From positions 608,830,190-608,894,189 of the forward strand of contig CM061142.1 of assembly GCA_030789695.1 (NCBI GenBank): a stretch of 64,000 bases of DNA, in the 5' to 3' direction. Positions 1 through 11,525 of this stretch are shown piece by piece; positions within the stretch are counted from its first letter, which is position 1; each line of letters begins with the position of its first letter. The notes beneath the pieces are model-generated. The model saw only the letters and a list, made by a program, of their open reading frames with translations. It had not been told where the DNA came from and did no database searches. The position numbers were made by a program, and so were the translations under genes. The DNA is from Scilla litardierei. Taxonomy: Eukaryota; Streptophyta; Magnoliopsida; Asparagales; Asparagaceae.

Positions 1-206
1 ATTGAGTCCTTCTCCGCCTTTGTCATTGAAGCCGCAGGAGTAGTGGGCTTCTCAAATGGCATCTCAGTGATGTCCCATAGGTCTTGACCCTCCATGTAGA
101 TCATCATTCTGATCTTCCAACTTGGGTAGTTGGTTCCGTTGAAGAGCGGGGGTCGAACGGTTGAGTGACCTTCTTCATGAGACGCGGATGAGGCGTTGAA
201 TGCCAT
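1..206 (-). CDS. SIRE/Maximus-like copia gag, N-terminal part (runs off window)
   Basis: Gag (capsid) start of a Ty1/copia retrotransposon, read on the minus strand from the ATG at 206-204 to the window edge, 68 codons open. The sequence seen is MAFNASSASHEEGHS followed by PPLFNGTNYPSWKIRMMIYM and GQDLWDI. This is the typical N-terminal domain of plant copia Gag (DUF4219/UBN2 type), with the conserved NGTNY-x-W core. The start is chosen because it follows the primer-binding site at 229-240 by about 22 bases, as expected for a leader-proximal gag. The rest of the gene lies to the left of the window, so intactness is unknown. Confidence 0.85.
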   Translation of the reverse strand, partial: MAFNASSASHEEGHSTVRPPLFNGTNYPSWKIRMMIYMEGQDLWDITEMPFEKPTTPAASMTKAEKDS

Positions 207-228
207 GGTTGCAGTATGCTTTAACCTC

Positions 229-240
229 GCTCTGATACCA
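229..240 (-). promoter_or_regulatory. Primer-binding site (tRNA-iMet) of the SIRE-like element
   Basis: The minus strand reads TGGTATCAGAGC, the standard plant retrotransposon primer site complementary to the 3' end of initiator tRNA-Met. It sits between the LTR edge (about 241) and the gag ATG, which fixes the element's orientation as minus. Confidence 0.9.
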
Positions 241-574
241 ATTATAGGGATCGCCTAACCCTTGCAATACTAACAACACACACTAGAGGGGGTGTGAATA
301 GTGTAATGGCAATAAAATTGTCCAATTAAAATTTAACTTGCAAATACGGAATTATAAATGCAAGAGGAATTAAAAGGCATAATCAATCCAAACGAAAACA
401 CAAAGTTTTACCCTGGTTCCCCAAACTTGGGTACATCCAGCCACACCAAAATTCACTATAATCCCATACAGAGAAGTGAATACAAATCTCACAAGGTGAT
501 GAAAAGAGGATTTATGCCCTACACAAGGACCCAACCAATCCTACACGAGGATCAAGACTTCCACACAGAGAATC

Positions 575-750
575 ACTAACTCCCACTCAAAGAATTAGGG
601 TTAGCCCTACACTAGGACACAAGAACTCCCACAAAGAGAGTTAATTCCTACAAAGAGAATTCCATAGTCCTACAAAGAGACAACCTCCCACAAAGAGAGA
701 AACTCCCACAAAGAGAGTATCATAATCCCACAAAGAGAAATAGGAAGACA
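575..750. repeat. Short direct repeat, CCCACAAAGAGA type
   Basis: About eight imperfect copies of a 12-15 bp unit (CCCACAAAGAGAG, CCTACAAAGAGA) at irregular spacing inside the SIRE-like LTR. Confidence 0.7.
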
Positions 751-1119
751 AATTACACCAAGTAAAGTAAATACTCTTACCTATGCCTTGAGATGCTTAC
801 ACATGAATGAATGCAAGGCATGAAAGAGGATCTCCAAGTGTTGGAATATGCTTGAAAGCACTTGGATGATTTCCCTTGAGATGGAATTCAATGCACGAAG
901 AAAGATGAGTGCTCAATAGAGGGAAAATGAGGGAGCTTAAGAGTTGCTTATTGATCTCTTGAGATTTTCTATAGAGTCAAGAGTTATCAAATGTTGTCAA
1001 GAGGTCTCAAGTGATGGAAGCACACTCATATATATAGGAATCCTATATCAAGCCCAAAAACCCAAAGAAACAGCCAAATGAAAAAATCTGCAACTGCTAG
1101 AAACAGGGTGAAAACGACA

Positions 1120-1655
1120 GGAACAGTCGACTGATGATCAAAAGATAGTCGACTGATCAACGGCTAGAAAATATCCAACGGCTATAATCTGAGCCAGGAC
1201 AGTCGACTGAAGAAGACAATACAGTCGACTGACAAACAGGACAGGCACCTGTGAATTCTTCAGCAGACGACTGCTGCAGGGGATGGATCGAAACAGAGAG
1301 CTGCACTCTTTCTCCAATTCTTCGCACATGCGACTGATGTTAATACTACAGTCGTCTGTCAAATAGTCAGGCGAGTGTACATTATACATCAGTCGACTAC
1401 TGTAAAATATGGAGAGAAGACAGAGAGATGCAGTGATTGCACTTATGCGATACAGGCGACTGATGACCAATCTCCAGGCGACAGTGAAAATACAGGCGAC
1501 TGTAAACTGATTGACAGACGACTATGCGTAAAGCTCAAGTTTGAGTCAATTGAAATGTTGACTTGAGCTGTGCATGTCAGGCGACTGTAGAAGGATCTAC
1601 AGGCGACTGGAAATCACCCAGTCGACTGTGTTTCCTTAAGTAGGCGACTGACGGA
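1120..1655. repeat. Array of CAGTCGACTG palindromes in the SIRE-like LTR
   Basis: About 17 copies of the palindrome CAGTCGACTG or close variants (CAGGCGACTG, CAGACGACTG) spaced roughly 20-45 bp apart. A different palindrome occupies the comparable place in the related LTR at 58180-58550. Confidence 0.75.
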
Positions 1656-2093
1656 AAGCCAGAGACTCCAAATGAGTCTTTGGACAGAGTGAACCTATTG
1701 GGTTGGATTCTATGATAATCCTAAGGTTCACTAAGATGATTAAATGCATATACATGAATGAGTAAACCATCTAATAAGGCATTACATTAACCCTAGACTC
1801 AAAAGAGAGAGAAAGCAATAAAGTAAATTACATGGATTACAATGCTTCTCAAAGAGTCTAAGTCTTCAATCTTGATGCCTTGAGTGCTCTCCACCATCTC
1901 CAAGCTTTGGCACTCCTTGAGTCTAAACTATGGCCCTTCTTCACTTGATGTCCATCCTTGCACCAAGTGATTAGTCTCCAAGAAAGATATCCTTGAAATA
2001 AACTGAGAGACTAAAACATGAGATTCATTAGCAACAACATAATGTTGTGATCATCATCAAAATAAGATTGGTATGAAACACCAATACTCAACA

Positions 2094-2252
2094 TTGTTTA
2101 ATGACCTCAGCATGGATGAGATGGTGGCTCGACGATTTTTGGCAGTGCCACAATCGGGTAGGAAGCTTATTCTTGATGCGTTAGTTGATGAAATGGATAA
2201 GGACTTGCGTGATGCAGGGTATGATAAAGGATATGACAAAGGCAAGAGATGA
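2094..2252 (+). pseudogene. Possible broken host exon, C-terminal 52 residues
   Basis: An open frame begins directly at the outer edge of the SIRE-like LTR and ends at TGA 2250-2252. It contains SMDEMVARRFL, VPQSGRKLILDALVDEM and ends GYDKGYDKGKR. The charged, non-repetitive composition and the abrupt LTR boundary suggest the last exon of a host gene interrupted by the insertion. I do not recognise the family, and 52 codons is short enough that chance cannot be excluded. Confidence 0.25.
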
Positions 2253-2549
2253 GGATGGGTGGGTCCGATGGCATTTTGGTGGTTTGGTGATGGGATTTGG
2301 TTTGGTTGGGTTGGGGATGGGTTTTATGGTGGGGTGGGGTGGCGTTGGTTTTGAGTTGGGTTCGGGCATATTCAAAGTGGATGGTATTTTGTTATAGTTA
2401 AGGTTACCATACAAACTAAGAAGTTGTAACTATATGCATAAGAACTAGACATGATATTTTGGATTCATTTTGTTATATATTTATATCATGTAGCTCACGT
2501 ATATGTTGGTGTCATATCTTCTTTGGTAGCTTCTTCATGCTAGCCATGT
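2253..2549. other. T/G-rich non-coding stretch
   Basis: Runs of TTGGTTTGG and GGGGTGG type near 2270-2350, then AT-rich sequence. No gene or element boundary seen. It could be the 3' UTR of the possible exon ending at 2252. Confidence 0.3.
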
Positions 2550-5500
2550 GTTGGTATGTGTTGCTTGTGAATGGTTTGTGAGGTATTTGCAATTCCTGGT
2601 GCTTGCTGATACAAACACAAGGAAACAAGCGAACAAAATATGAAACTTGGTGCTTCCCTAAATTTTTGGTGCTTGCTGATAAATCAGTATCATTTTTTCC
2701 TATATCCCTATGATGATGATCATATAATGAGCATGTTGTCCCTATGTTATTAAGAAATATGTGGTAATTGGCTTGTAAGTTCATTTATAATGAGCAACTG
2801 CCTATTGCCAACTTAACTTCATGATAAATTACAATTTTTCCTGAGGGCTATAAATAAATATTTGATGTTTCTGAATCTTGAATCCAATTTGTAGTCTGTG
2901 TGTTTTCTATACACACAAAATAGTGGGCATAATGCAATATATGCTGGAGCTTCACCATGTGACTGGTTTTGGATGTATCAACAATTTTTTGTGCTTGTTG
3001 TTACAAACACATTGAACCAAGCCAAAAAATTGTGAAATTGATACATGACCCAAGTCCACAATCTGAAAATGATACAGAAGCTTATTTTCCAACACAAATC
3101 CAACATTACACATATACATACCCATGAACCAAGCCCCAACAAATGCATTTTAACAATATTTGTTCCTCTAGCCCTATGATGATGAATATCTAATGAGCAC
3201 TTTGTCCCTAAGAGAGAAAGAAATATTTGGAATTTGGCTGGAAGGTTCCGACATGGAGCAACTGCCTATTACCAACTTAATTTCATGATAAAATTCAGGA
3301 GTATCTGAGGGATATGAAAATATAATTCAATTTTTTTGGATTGGTTTCTTGGGTCTGTTGATGTGTAATGTTGGATTTGGGTTGGAAAATAAGATTATGT
3401 ATCATTTTCAACTTTTGGACATGGGTCACTACTTCAGTTTCATTTTTACTGGCTAGTTTCCTTGTGTATGTATATGTGTAATGTTGGATTTAAGGTGGAA
3501 AATAAGCTGATGTATCATTTTCAAAGTGTGGACTTGGGTGATGTATCATTATCATTTTTTGGCTAGTTTCCTTGTGTCTGTATATGTGGAATGTTGGATT
3601 TGTGGTAGAAAATAAGCTTCTGTATCATTTTCAGCTTTTGGACTTGGTTCATGTTTCAGGTTCAATTGTTTTGGCTTGTTTGCTTGTGTCTGTAAATGTG
3701 TAATGTTGAATTTGTGGGGGAAAATAATTTTTTTATCAGTTTCAGATTTTGGACGTGGGTCATGTATCAGTTTCAATATTTATTGCTTGTTTCCTTGTGC
3801 CTGTATATGTGTAATATTGGATTTGTGGTGGAAAAAAAGATGTTGGGTCAGTTTCTGAAAGTGGACTAGGGTTATGTTTGCACTGTCATTTTTTTGGTTT
3901 GTTTCCTTGGGTCTGTTTATGTGAAATGATGGATTTGAGTTGGAAAATAAGCTTCTGTATCATTTTCAGATTGTGGCCTTGGGTCATGTATAAGTTGCAA
4001 TTTTTGCTATAGCCCTATGATGATGACCATATAATGAGCAATTTGTCCCTAAGTTATTAAGAATACGTGTTAATTGGATTGAAGGTTCATTTATAATGAG
4101 CAACTTCCTATTACATACTTAAGTTCATGAAAAAATACAGGTTTCCCTGAGGGCTATGATCATAATTTTTTATGATCATATTATAGGCTGATGTAACATT
4201 TTCAGAAGGTGGACTTGGGAGATGTATCAGTTTCAATTTTTTTGGCATATTGCAGTGGGTATGTTTATGTGTAATGTGGGAGTTGTGGTCGAAACTAAGC
4301 TTCTGTTTCATTTTCAGCTGTTGGAATTGGGTCACTACTTCAGTTTCATATTTTATGGCTTGTTTCCTTGTGTTTGTATATGTGTAATGTTGGATTTGTA
4401 GTGGAAAATAAGCGTCTGTATCATTTTCAGAATGTGGACTTGGGAGATGTATCAGGTTCAATTTTTTTTGGCTAGGTTCATTGGGTCTGTTTTTGTGAAA
4501 TGTTGGGTTTGTGTTGGAAAATAATCTTTTGTATCATTTTCAGATTGTGGACTTGGGTCCTGCATTTTTTTAATTTTTTCATATAGCCCTATGATGATGA
4601 CCAGATAATAAGCAATGTGTCCCTCTGTTATTAAGAAATAGGTGGTAATTGGCTTGAAGGTTCATTTATATTGAGCAACCGCATATTACCTACGTAAGTT
4701 CATGAAAAATACAGGTTTACCCGAGGGATATAAATATAATTTATTTTATGAACATATAATTGCCTGATGTAACATTTTCAGAATGTGGACTTGGGAGACG
4801 GATTAGTTTCAATTTTTTGGCTTGTTTCCTTCGGTCGTTTTATGTGTACTGTTGGATTTGTGGTGGAAAATTTGCATCTGTATCATTTTCAGCTTTTGGA
4901 CTTGGTTCATGTATCAGTTTCAATTTTTTGGGCTTGTTTACTTGTGTCTGTTTATGTGTAATTTTGGATTTGTGGTGGAAAGTAAGCCTCTGTGTCATTT
5001 TCAGATTTTGGACTTGGGTCATGTATCAGTTTCAATAGTTATGGCATGTTTCCTTGTGTCTGTATATGTGTAATTTTGGATTTGGGTTGGAAAATAAGCT
5101 TCGGTATCAGTTTCAGAATGTGGACTTGGGAGATGTATCAGTTTCATCTGTACTGTTGGATTTGTGGTGGAAAATTTGCATCTGTATCATTTTCAGCTTT
5201 TGGACTTGGGTCATGTATCAGTTTCAATAGTTATGGCTTGTTTCCTTGTGTCTGTATATGTGTAATTTTGGATTTGGGTTGGAAAATAAGCGTCGGTATC
5301 AGTTTCAGAATGTGGACTTGGGAGATGCATCAATTTCAAATTTTTTTGGCTTGGTTTCTTGGGTCTGTGTATGTGAAATGTTGGATTTGTGTTGGAAAAT
5401 AATCTTTTGTATCATTTTCAAATTATGGACTTGGGTCATATTTGTGTGTCAATTCTTTGGATTGTTTCCTTGGGTATGTTTATGTGAAATTTTGTATTTG

Positions 5501-6088
5501 TGGTGGAAAATAAGCTTCTGTCACATTTTCTGATTTTGGACTTGGGTCACTACTTCAGTTTCAATATTTTTGGCTATTTTCCTTGTGTCTGTATATGTGG
5601 AATGTTGGATATGTGTTGGAAAATAAGCTTCTGTCTCATTTTCTGATTTTGGACTTGGGAGATGTATCAGTTTCAATTTTTTTTAGCTTGGTTCCTTGGG
5701 TCTGTCTGTGTATGTGAAATGTTGGAGTAGTGTTGGAAAATAGGCTTCTGTACTAGTTTCATATTCAAATCTTGGGAGATGTATCAGTCTCAATTTTTTT
5801 GTCTTGGTTCCTTCGGTCTGTGTATGTGAAATGTTGGATTTGTGTTGGAAAATAATCTTCTGTCTCATTTTTAGATTGTGGACTTGGGTCATGTTTGTGT
5901 GTCATTTTTTTGGATTGTTTCCATGGGTCTGTTTATGTGAAATTTTGGATTTGTGGTGGAAAATAAGCTTCTGTCTCATTTTCTGATTTTGGACTTGGGT
6001 CACTACTTCAGTTTCAAAAAATTTGGCTATTTTCCTTGTGTCTGTATATGTGGAATGTTGGATATGTGTTGGAAAAAAAAGCTTCTGT
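2550..6088. repeat. Diverged tandem array, ~110-120 bp unit (left half)
   Basis: Successive units share the words TTGGCTTGTTTCCTTG, TGTTGGATTTGTGG, GGAAAATAAGCTTCTG, ATCATTTTCAG and GGACTTGGG, recurring every 110-120 bp, clearest from about 3330. A second component (GCCCTATGATGATGA through GAGCAACTGCCTATTA) interrupts at about 2700, 3170, 4010 and 4590, giving a higher-order pattern. The long open frames across the array are by-products of the repeat. The array stops at the Copia-A target site (6084-6088) and resumes at 21383. Confidence 0.9.
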
Positions 6089-6235
6089 TGTTATGAATCA
6101 ACTGTTGAGGGGAGAGCCCTCAGGTCTATATTTATAGCCAAAGGGGAGAATACAAGTGGGCTTATACAGATATGGGCCCAAACACTTAGGTTGGCACAAT
6201 AACTCATCCAACCCAGTAAATACCCATTCACAACA
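6089..6235 (-). mobile_element. 3' LTR of Copia-A (147 bp)
   Basis: Plus-strand ends TGTTATGAATC and TTCACAACA. A TATA box (minus-strand CTATAAATA) lies at 6126-6134, and a palindrome TGAGGG-gagag-CCCTCA at 6106-6122. The polypurine tract is the minus-strand AAGGGGGAG just inside at 6236. Over the shared 120 bp it differs from the right LTR at three positions. Confidence 0.9.
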
Positions 6236-6450
6236 CTCCCCCTTATCCAGCCATAGTTGTGGACCCTGCTCATGAATACTTCAGGATTCTGAGCCTATAT
6301 GGGTCTCACATGGGGTGGATACTTCAGGATCCTGAGTTGGTGAGATTTGCCTCGTTAAAACCTTTGGCTATGGAAAACCCAGTGGGAAAACCCATAGTTA
6401 AGGGAAAAGAGTACAAACTCTGCCAAACTCCCCCTGATCTGTACAAGCTT

Positions 6451-9400
6451 TCAAGCTTTCAGATATCTTAGGCGTCTCATTCCAATCCTATGTACAAGTT
6501 TTCTAAAGGTAGCAGTAGGAAGGGCTTTAGTGAACAAATCTGCCAAATTGTCACATGACTGCACTTGTCTGATGTCGATCTTGCCATCTCTCTGTAGCTC
6601 GTGCGTCCAGAAGAACTTTAGTGAAATGTGTTTCGTTCTGTCGCCTTTGATGAAGCCACCTCGTAGCTGAGCTATGCAAGCAGCATTGTCCTCGAACATG
6701 GTAGTGGGCTCGAGGTCTCCAGTCTTCAGTCCGGTCGTAGACAAGATGTGGTAGATGACTGAGCGTAGCCATACGCATTCTCTGCTTGCTTCATGGATGG
6801 CAATGATCTCCGAGTGATTGGATGAGGTCGCCGTCAAGGTTTGCTTGATGGATCTCCAGGAAATGGTTGTCCCTCCGTAGGTAAACACGTACCCAGTCTG
6901 TGATTTTGCTTTATGGGGATCAGACAAGTACCCTGCATCAGCATAACCTGCAAGTGTAGAGGATGTTCCATTTTTTTAGAATAGTCCCAAATCTGTAGAC
7001 CCTTGGAGGTAGCACAGAAGGTGCTTTACCCCGGTCCAGTGGCGCTGCGTAGGCGCTGCACTGTATCTGGCAAGCAAATTTACTGCGAACGCTATATCGG
7101 GACGCGTGCAGTTTGCCAGATATAGTAGGGCTCCGATGGCACTCAGATAGGGAACTTCCGGACCAAGTATATCCTCCCCCTCTTCCAGCGGCCGGAAGGG
7201 GTCTTTATGTGCATCCAGGGATCGTACCACCATAGGTGTACTCAATGAATGTCAATGGTCCATATGGAATCTTTGCAACATTTTCTTCGTATATGTGGTT
7301 TGGTGTAATAGGATTCCGTCCATTTGATGTTCAATCTGTAAGCCAAGGCAGAATTTGGTTTTGCCTAGGTCTTTCATTTCGAATTCTTTTGTTAGGCTTA
7401 CAGATATCTCAGTGATCTCTTCGGGAGATCCTATGAGATTCAGATCGTCTACGTAGACAGCTATTATCACGAATCCTTTTCCCTTTGTTCTTATGAAGAT
7501 ACAAGTGCAAACTTCATTGTTCGTGAATCCTTGTTGAACCAGGAACTCACTGAGTCTGTTATACCACATTCTTCCTGATTGTTTGAGACCATACAATGAT
7601 CTTTGTAGCTTAACAGAATAGACGTCCCAAGGTCTATCTTTCAGTTCAGCAGGCATTGAAAAGCCATCAGGAAGTTTCATGTAGATCTCCTTGTCGAGAT
7701 TGCCGTATAGATACGCTGTCACAACATCCATTAGCTGCATATCTAGGCCTTCCTTTGCTGTTAAGCTTATCAGGAATCTGAACGTGATCGCATCCATGAC
7801 CGGGGAGTATGTTTCATCATAGTCTATACCCGGTCATTGGGAAAATCCATGTGCTACAAGTCTAGCTTTGTAGCGTGTGATCTCATTATTTTCGTTTCTT
7901 TTTCTGAAGAATACCCATTTGTATCCCACAGGTTGACACCGGTAGGTGTCTGGACTATTTGCCCAAAGACTTTTCGTTTCTGAAGCGAGTCCAGCTCGGC
8001 TTCTATTGCCTGATTCCACTTTGGCCAATCATCTCTACGTTTGCATTCAGCAACGGAGTGTGGTTCATAATCATCATCGCTTCCGGCGACGTGAATGGCA
8101 ATGTGAAACGTGAAGTCATCGTCGACGACTGTACTCTTTCTGTCCAATACCTCCCCTGTACGCACATAATTTAGTGATATTTCTGTTTCTCCCGGCAGTT
8201 CCTCTGCAGTGGATTCCTGGAGGGGAGAGGGTATGGACACGAGCTCGTTTCTCTGTGTGGGTATCGTCCCAAGGTCTCCGGATATTTTTCTTTTTCTTGG
8301 ATTTTTATCCTTGGAGCCTGGTGGTCTGCCTCTTTTCTGTTGAGGTGCAGCCACTTCTGCTGCAGGTGGATTACATCCATCCTTCGGGATGTCAAACCCA
8401 GCTGGAGTATTCGCAGCAGGGATGTGTGATATGACAATCTTCTGGTTGTCAGTGAACGAGTCTGGTAATCTATGGACTGTGTCCTGGATGTGTAAGATCT
8501 TCCGGATCTCATCATCACATTGTTTTGTTACCGGATCATAGTGGGTCAAGCTTTTTGTATCCCACGTTAACTTTTGCTTTGCACTAGACTTTTCGATGTC
8601 TAGGCCCATTTTGGGGAAATACGTCTCATCAAAATTGCAGTCTTCAAGGCGTGCCTTGAAAGCGTCCCCCGTTTGGGGTTCTAGGTATCTTATAATGGAG
8701 GGTGAGTCAAACCCTACGTAGATACCTAGGTGACGTTGAGGACCCATCTTGGTCCTCTGTGGTGGTGCAATGGGGATATAAACTGCGCAGCCGAAGATTC
8801 TCAAGTGAGAGATGTTCGGCGGTGTTCCATATGCGAGTTGCATTGGAGATAGACTCTGACCTCCTGAGGGTCTAATTTTTATTAGTGATGCAGCATGCAA
8901 AATTGCATGTCCCCATGCATCCACCGGCAACTGGGATTTCATCAGCAATGGTCGTGCGATCCATTGGAGTCTTTTAATTAGCGACTCAGCTAACCCATTC
9001 TGGGTGTGAACATGCGGCACCGGATGTTCAATTTCTATTCCCGTTGCTTGGCAATATTCTTGGAATGACTGAGAGGTAAATTCCCTCGCATTATCCAGAC
9101 GTATTTTCTTTATTTGGTTGTCTGGGAAATGCGCCCGCAACTTTATTATTTGTGCCAAAAACTTTGGAAAAGCTAAGTTGCGGGTTGAAAGTAGACACAC
9201 ATACGAGTATTTCGAAGATGCATCAATCAGTACCATAAAGTACCGAAAAGGCCCGCTAGGGGGGTGGATAGGTCCACATATGTCTCCGTGTATTCTTTCA
9301 AGGAAGCTAGGAGACTCAATATCCACTTTAAGTGGTGATGGCCTTGTTATTAATTTACCCTTAAAGCAGGGTATACAAGGGAATTCTCCCTTCTGAAGAA

Positions 9401-9932
9401 TCTTCTGGTTCTTCAGGTTATGCCCATGGGATTGTGCTATGATGTGGTGCATCATCACAGATCCGGGGTGGCCAAGTCTATCGTGCCAAAGTAAGAATTT
9501 GGCCGATGTCGGGCACTTCAGGTGCTCCGTCAGGTTTGCTTCCTCTCTCCGAATTTTTGTATGGTAGAGGCCTGATGAGAGGCTCTCAAAACGTTCAAGT
9601 ATGATTTTAACTCCATTTTCTTGAGACGTTACATACAGTAATTCATTTTCTTTGACATTTGCTGTTTCCAAGTGGAATACATTAAGACGGATATCTTTGA
9701 AACTTAGTAAGTTTCTCTTGGAATTCGGAGAGTAAAGTGCATCTTTTATTTTTATTTCTGTTCCATTGGGGAGCAACAATGTTGCATTCCCAGAACCTTC
9801 AATTATGTCCGATGGCCCTGAAATTGTGTTTACAGGGCTCTTATACGGGATAATGCTATGAAAATAGCATTTGTGTTGAAGGATCGTATGTGTTGACGCG
9901 CTGTCTACTAAGCAGTCATGAGGGCATTCCAT
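6451..9932 (-). pseudogene. Copia-A pol polyprotein, broken by stops and a frameshift
   Basis: Polyprotein that would supply protease, integrase, reverse transcriptase and RNase H. The frame from 9932 starts MECPHDCLVDSAS, with protease Asp10 in DSA. Integrase follows: zinc residues His150, His155, Cys186, Cys189, and catalytic Asp217, Asp280, Glu316, giving the DD35E spacing. The GYKWVF...[12 protein letters not shown] region (7834-8028) is in another frame, so a frameshift lies near 7970-8030. TGA stops follow GFSQ (7834-7836) and FHMDH (near 7250), and a TAA follows DLGLF (near 6976). RT has LYGLKQ and YVDD (7252-7797). RNase H (6451-6927) has SEIIAIHEA, EDNAAC and ADLFTKALP. The enzyme order fixes the Ty1/copia assignment. 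Confidence 0.92.
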
Positions 9933-10060
9933 CTAAAAAAAGATGAGTAAACATTTGCATTCAGAAAGGCTAAATTTTATTCAACAGAATTGAAGATACA
10001 TAAAAGCTCTCATAACATAGAATGTTCATACAATAAAATGCTAAGATAAATGATAACAGG
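9933..10060 (-). other. Copia-A gag-pol spacer with a splice-acceptor-like end
   Basis: 128 nt between the gag stop and the pol ATG. On the coding strand it is T-rich and ends in a pyrimidine run plus TAG directly before ATGGAATG. Copia-C has a 122-nt spacer at the same place with the same TTGCTTATAG-ATG ending. No conserved GT donor is obvious. Confidence 0.5.
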
Positions 10061-10702
10061 CTAATCAAGCAGATTATCTGACTCGAAGTCTTTTGCTGTA
10101 AATTTGACTGCATTATTCGCAGCCACCAGGTTTGATTCATCGTTCTTTTTCTTTCTTTGTTTATAAAGCTCATGGAGATGCACTGGGGTCCTGCACACTC
10201 TAGACCAGTGGCCTGTCATGCCACGGCTGTGGCACTGGTCTTCCCAGTCCCCCTTGGGTGTGGGTGCATTGTTTTTCTTGTTATCATTCTTGCGCCAGGT
10301 GAACTTGCGCTTCCCTTCATTCTTGCGCTGCTGTGGTGGGCCCTTGGCTCTTTTTTGTTGTCCCCCTTTCTGTGGTCTTTCTTTTCTTTTATTGTCCCTC
10401 TTCTTTTTGAAGGAAGAGGTATGGTGAGCTTCTGGTAGGGGGGCAGTGCCGGGAGGGCGCATATTGTGAGTGGCGAGAAGAAGCTCTCTGTTTTGCTCGG
10501 CCATGAGAAGACATGACAGCAGCTCTGAATACTTGGTGAACTTATGTTCACGGTATTGCTGCATAAGTATCGCATCCTTTTCATGGAAAGACGTATACGT
10601 CTTTTCCAGCATGCGATCTTCTGAGACTTTTTCACCACACAACTTCAGGCGTGAGGTGATGCTAAAAAGTGCTGAGTTGTACTCAGCAATGGACTTAAAG
10701 TC
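10061..10702 (-). pseudogene. Copia-A gag, C-terminal two thirds
   Basis: Capsid/nucleocapsid part of Gag. It includes DFKSIAEYNSALFSITSRLK, a basic linker rich in Lys, Arg and Gln, and a zinc knuckle CHSRGMTGHWSRVC in which the second Cys of the CCHC motif is Arg. Copia-C keeps CHRCGMTGHWSRIC. It ends AKDFESDNLLD-stop. The segment joins in frame to 18960-19280 once LARD-1 and one ATGCA copy are removed, giving about 320 aa, so gag was still open when LARD-1 landed. The knuckle substitution would be expected to weaken RNA binding. Confidence 0.9.
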
Positions 10703-10707
10703 ATGCA
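10703..10707. repeat. LARD-1 target-site duplication, left copy (ATGCA)
   Basis: ATGCA directly before the LTR start. The same 5 bp follow the right LTR at 18960-18964. Removing one copy and the element restores the gag reading frame. Confidence 0.95.
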
Positions 10708-11019
10708 TGTAGAGGAATATGCCCTCAGATCATTTGTATTTGATGCAAATGATATTTTAAGCTTAGATAGGGACTATTTTGCATTTGATGCAAAAGCGAT
10801 TAAATGTGTATTAAATTGTTTAATACAATATTTAATAAAATAAACGCAAGGAAAAGTTCACGGGTAAGACGGGAATGTCCCGGTCTAGACCCAGGTTCGA
10901 ACGGCGTCCAAATCGGACACCAAATACCAAAGTTATGCCCAAAACAGCCCAAAAGACAAGATCAGGCCAGACTGGGTCTGGACTGCTGGACAGGCCCAAC
11001 AGATACAGTAAACCCAGGC

Positions 11020-11212
11020 ACAGGCCTGGGCTAACCCAGGCACAGGCCTGGGCATGGCCCAGGCACGGCCTGGGCTTACCCAGCGCCTGGGCAAGGCCCA
11101 GGCGGGGCCTGGGCAAGGCCCAGGCCGCCTGGGCAAGGCCCAGGCGCGGGCCTGGGCTTGCCCAGGCCGCCTGGGCAAGCCCAGGCGCGGCCTGGGCCTT
11201 GCCCAGGTGGGT
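11020..11212. repeat. GC-rich GCCTGGGC/GCCCAGGC array in LARD-1 LTR
   Basis: Alternating GCCTGGGC and GCCCAGGC words every 10-20 bp, each the reverse complement of the other, so the tract can fold on itself. The matching array at 17732-17967 is longer, explaining the ~43-bp LTR length difference. Confidence 0.85.
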
Positions 11213-11525
11213 TTCTGCGCGCGCTGAACGCGTGGGGCACACTTGTGGGCCCCAGCTCTAGGGTTTTGAACCCTTATTGTGCAGAATTGTTTGACGGCTC
11301 AGTTTTTGCGAAAAACTAGCCTTGGGTTGATCTTTGGACAATCAATTGGAGGGTCAAACGAACTCTGATTGACGAACGGTTTTTTCCTATGCGTTCACCG
11401 TTGAACACCCTTCGAATTGATAGGTTGTATCAATCCTGAAGTTCAACGGTGAGGGAGTTAAAATTCACGGAAGTTTGTACTTTGTGAAGTGCAAACTAAA
11501 TTGAATTTGATTAAACTCTATTTTA

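Larger units (their letters stand above)
241..2093 (-). mobile_element. 5' LTR of a SIRE/Maximus-like copia element
   Basis: The LTR starts on the minus strand with TGTTGAGTATTGG at 2093 and ends next to the primer site near 241, about 1.85 kb. The same start, followed by a TTTTGATGATGATCA stretch, recurs at 57485 on the plus strand, so both belong to one LTR family. TGTTGA plus GATGATGA near the LTR start and a long LTR are typical of SIRE/Maximus elements. The exact inner boundary is uncertain because no clean CA end is visible (it reads CCTATAAT before the primer site). The partner LTR and target duplication lie outside the window. Confidence 0.7.

Noticed and set aside
1120..1655. CRISPR-like appearance of regularly spaced palindromes
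   Set aside because: Repeats are 10 bp, degenerate and irregularly spaced inside a plant LTR; no cas genes and a eukaryotic context.
3552..5986. Many open frames of 60-136 codons with repeating LDLWWKISF-type peptides
   Set aside because: They recur once per tandem-array unit on both strands and track the DNA repeat; no start context or conserved protein domain.
6259..6471. Plus-strand 70-codon frame beside the Copia-A 3' LTR
   Set aside because: Antisense of the conserved copia 3' non-coding region that also occurs at 58560-58765 and 60015-60200.
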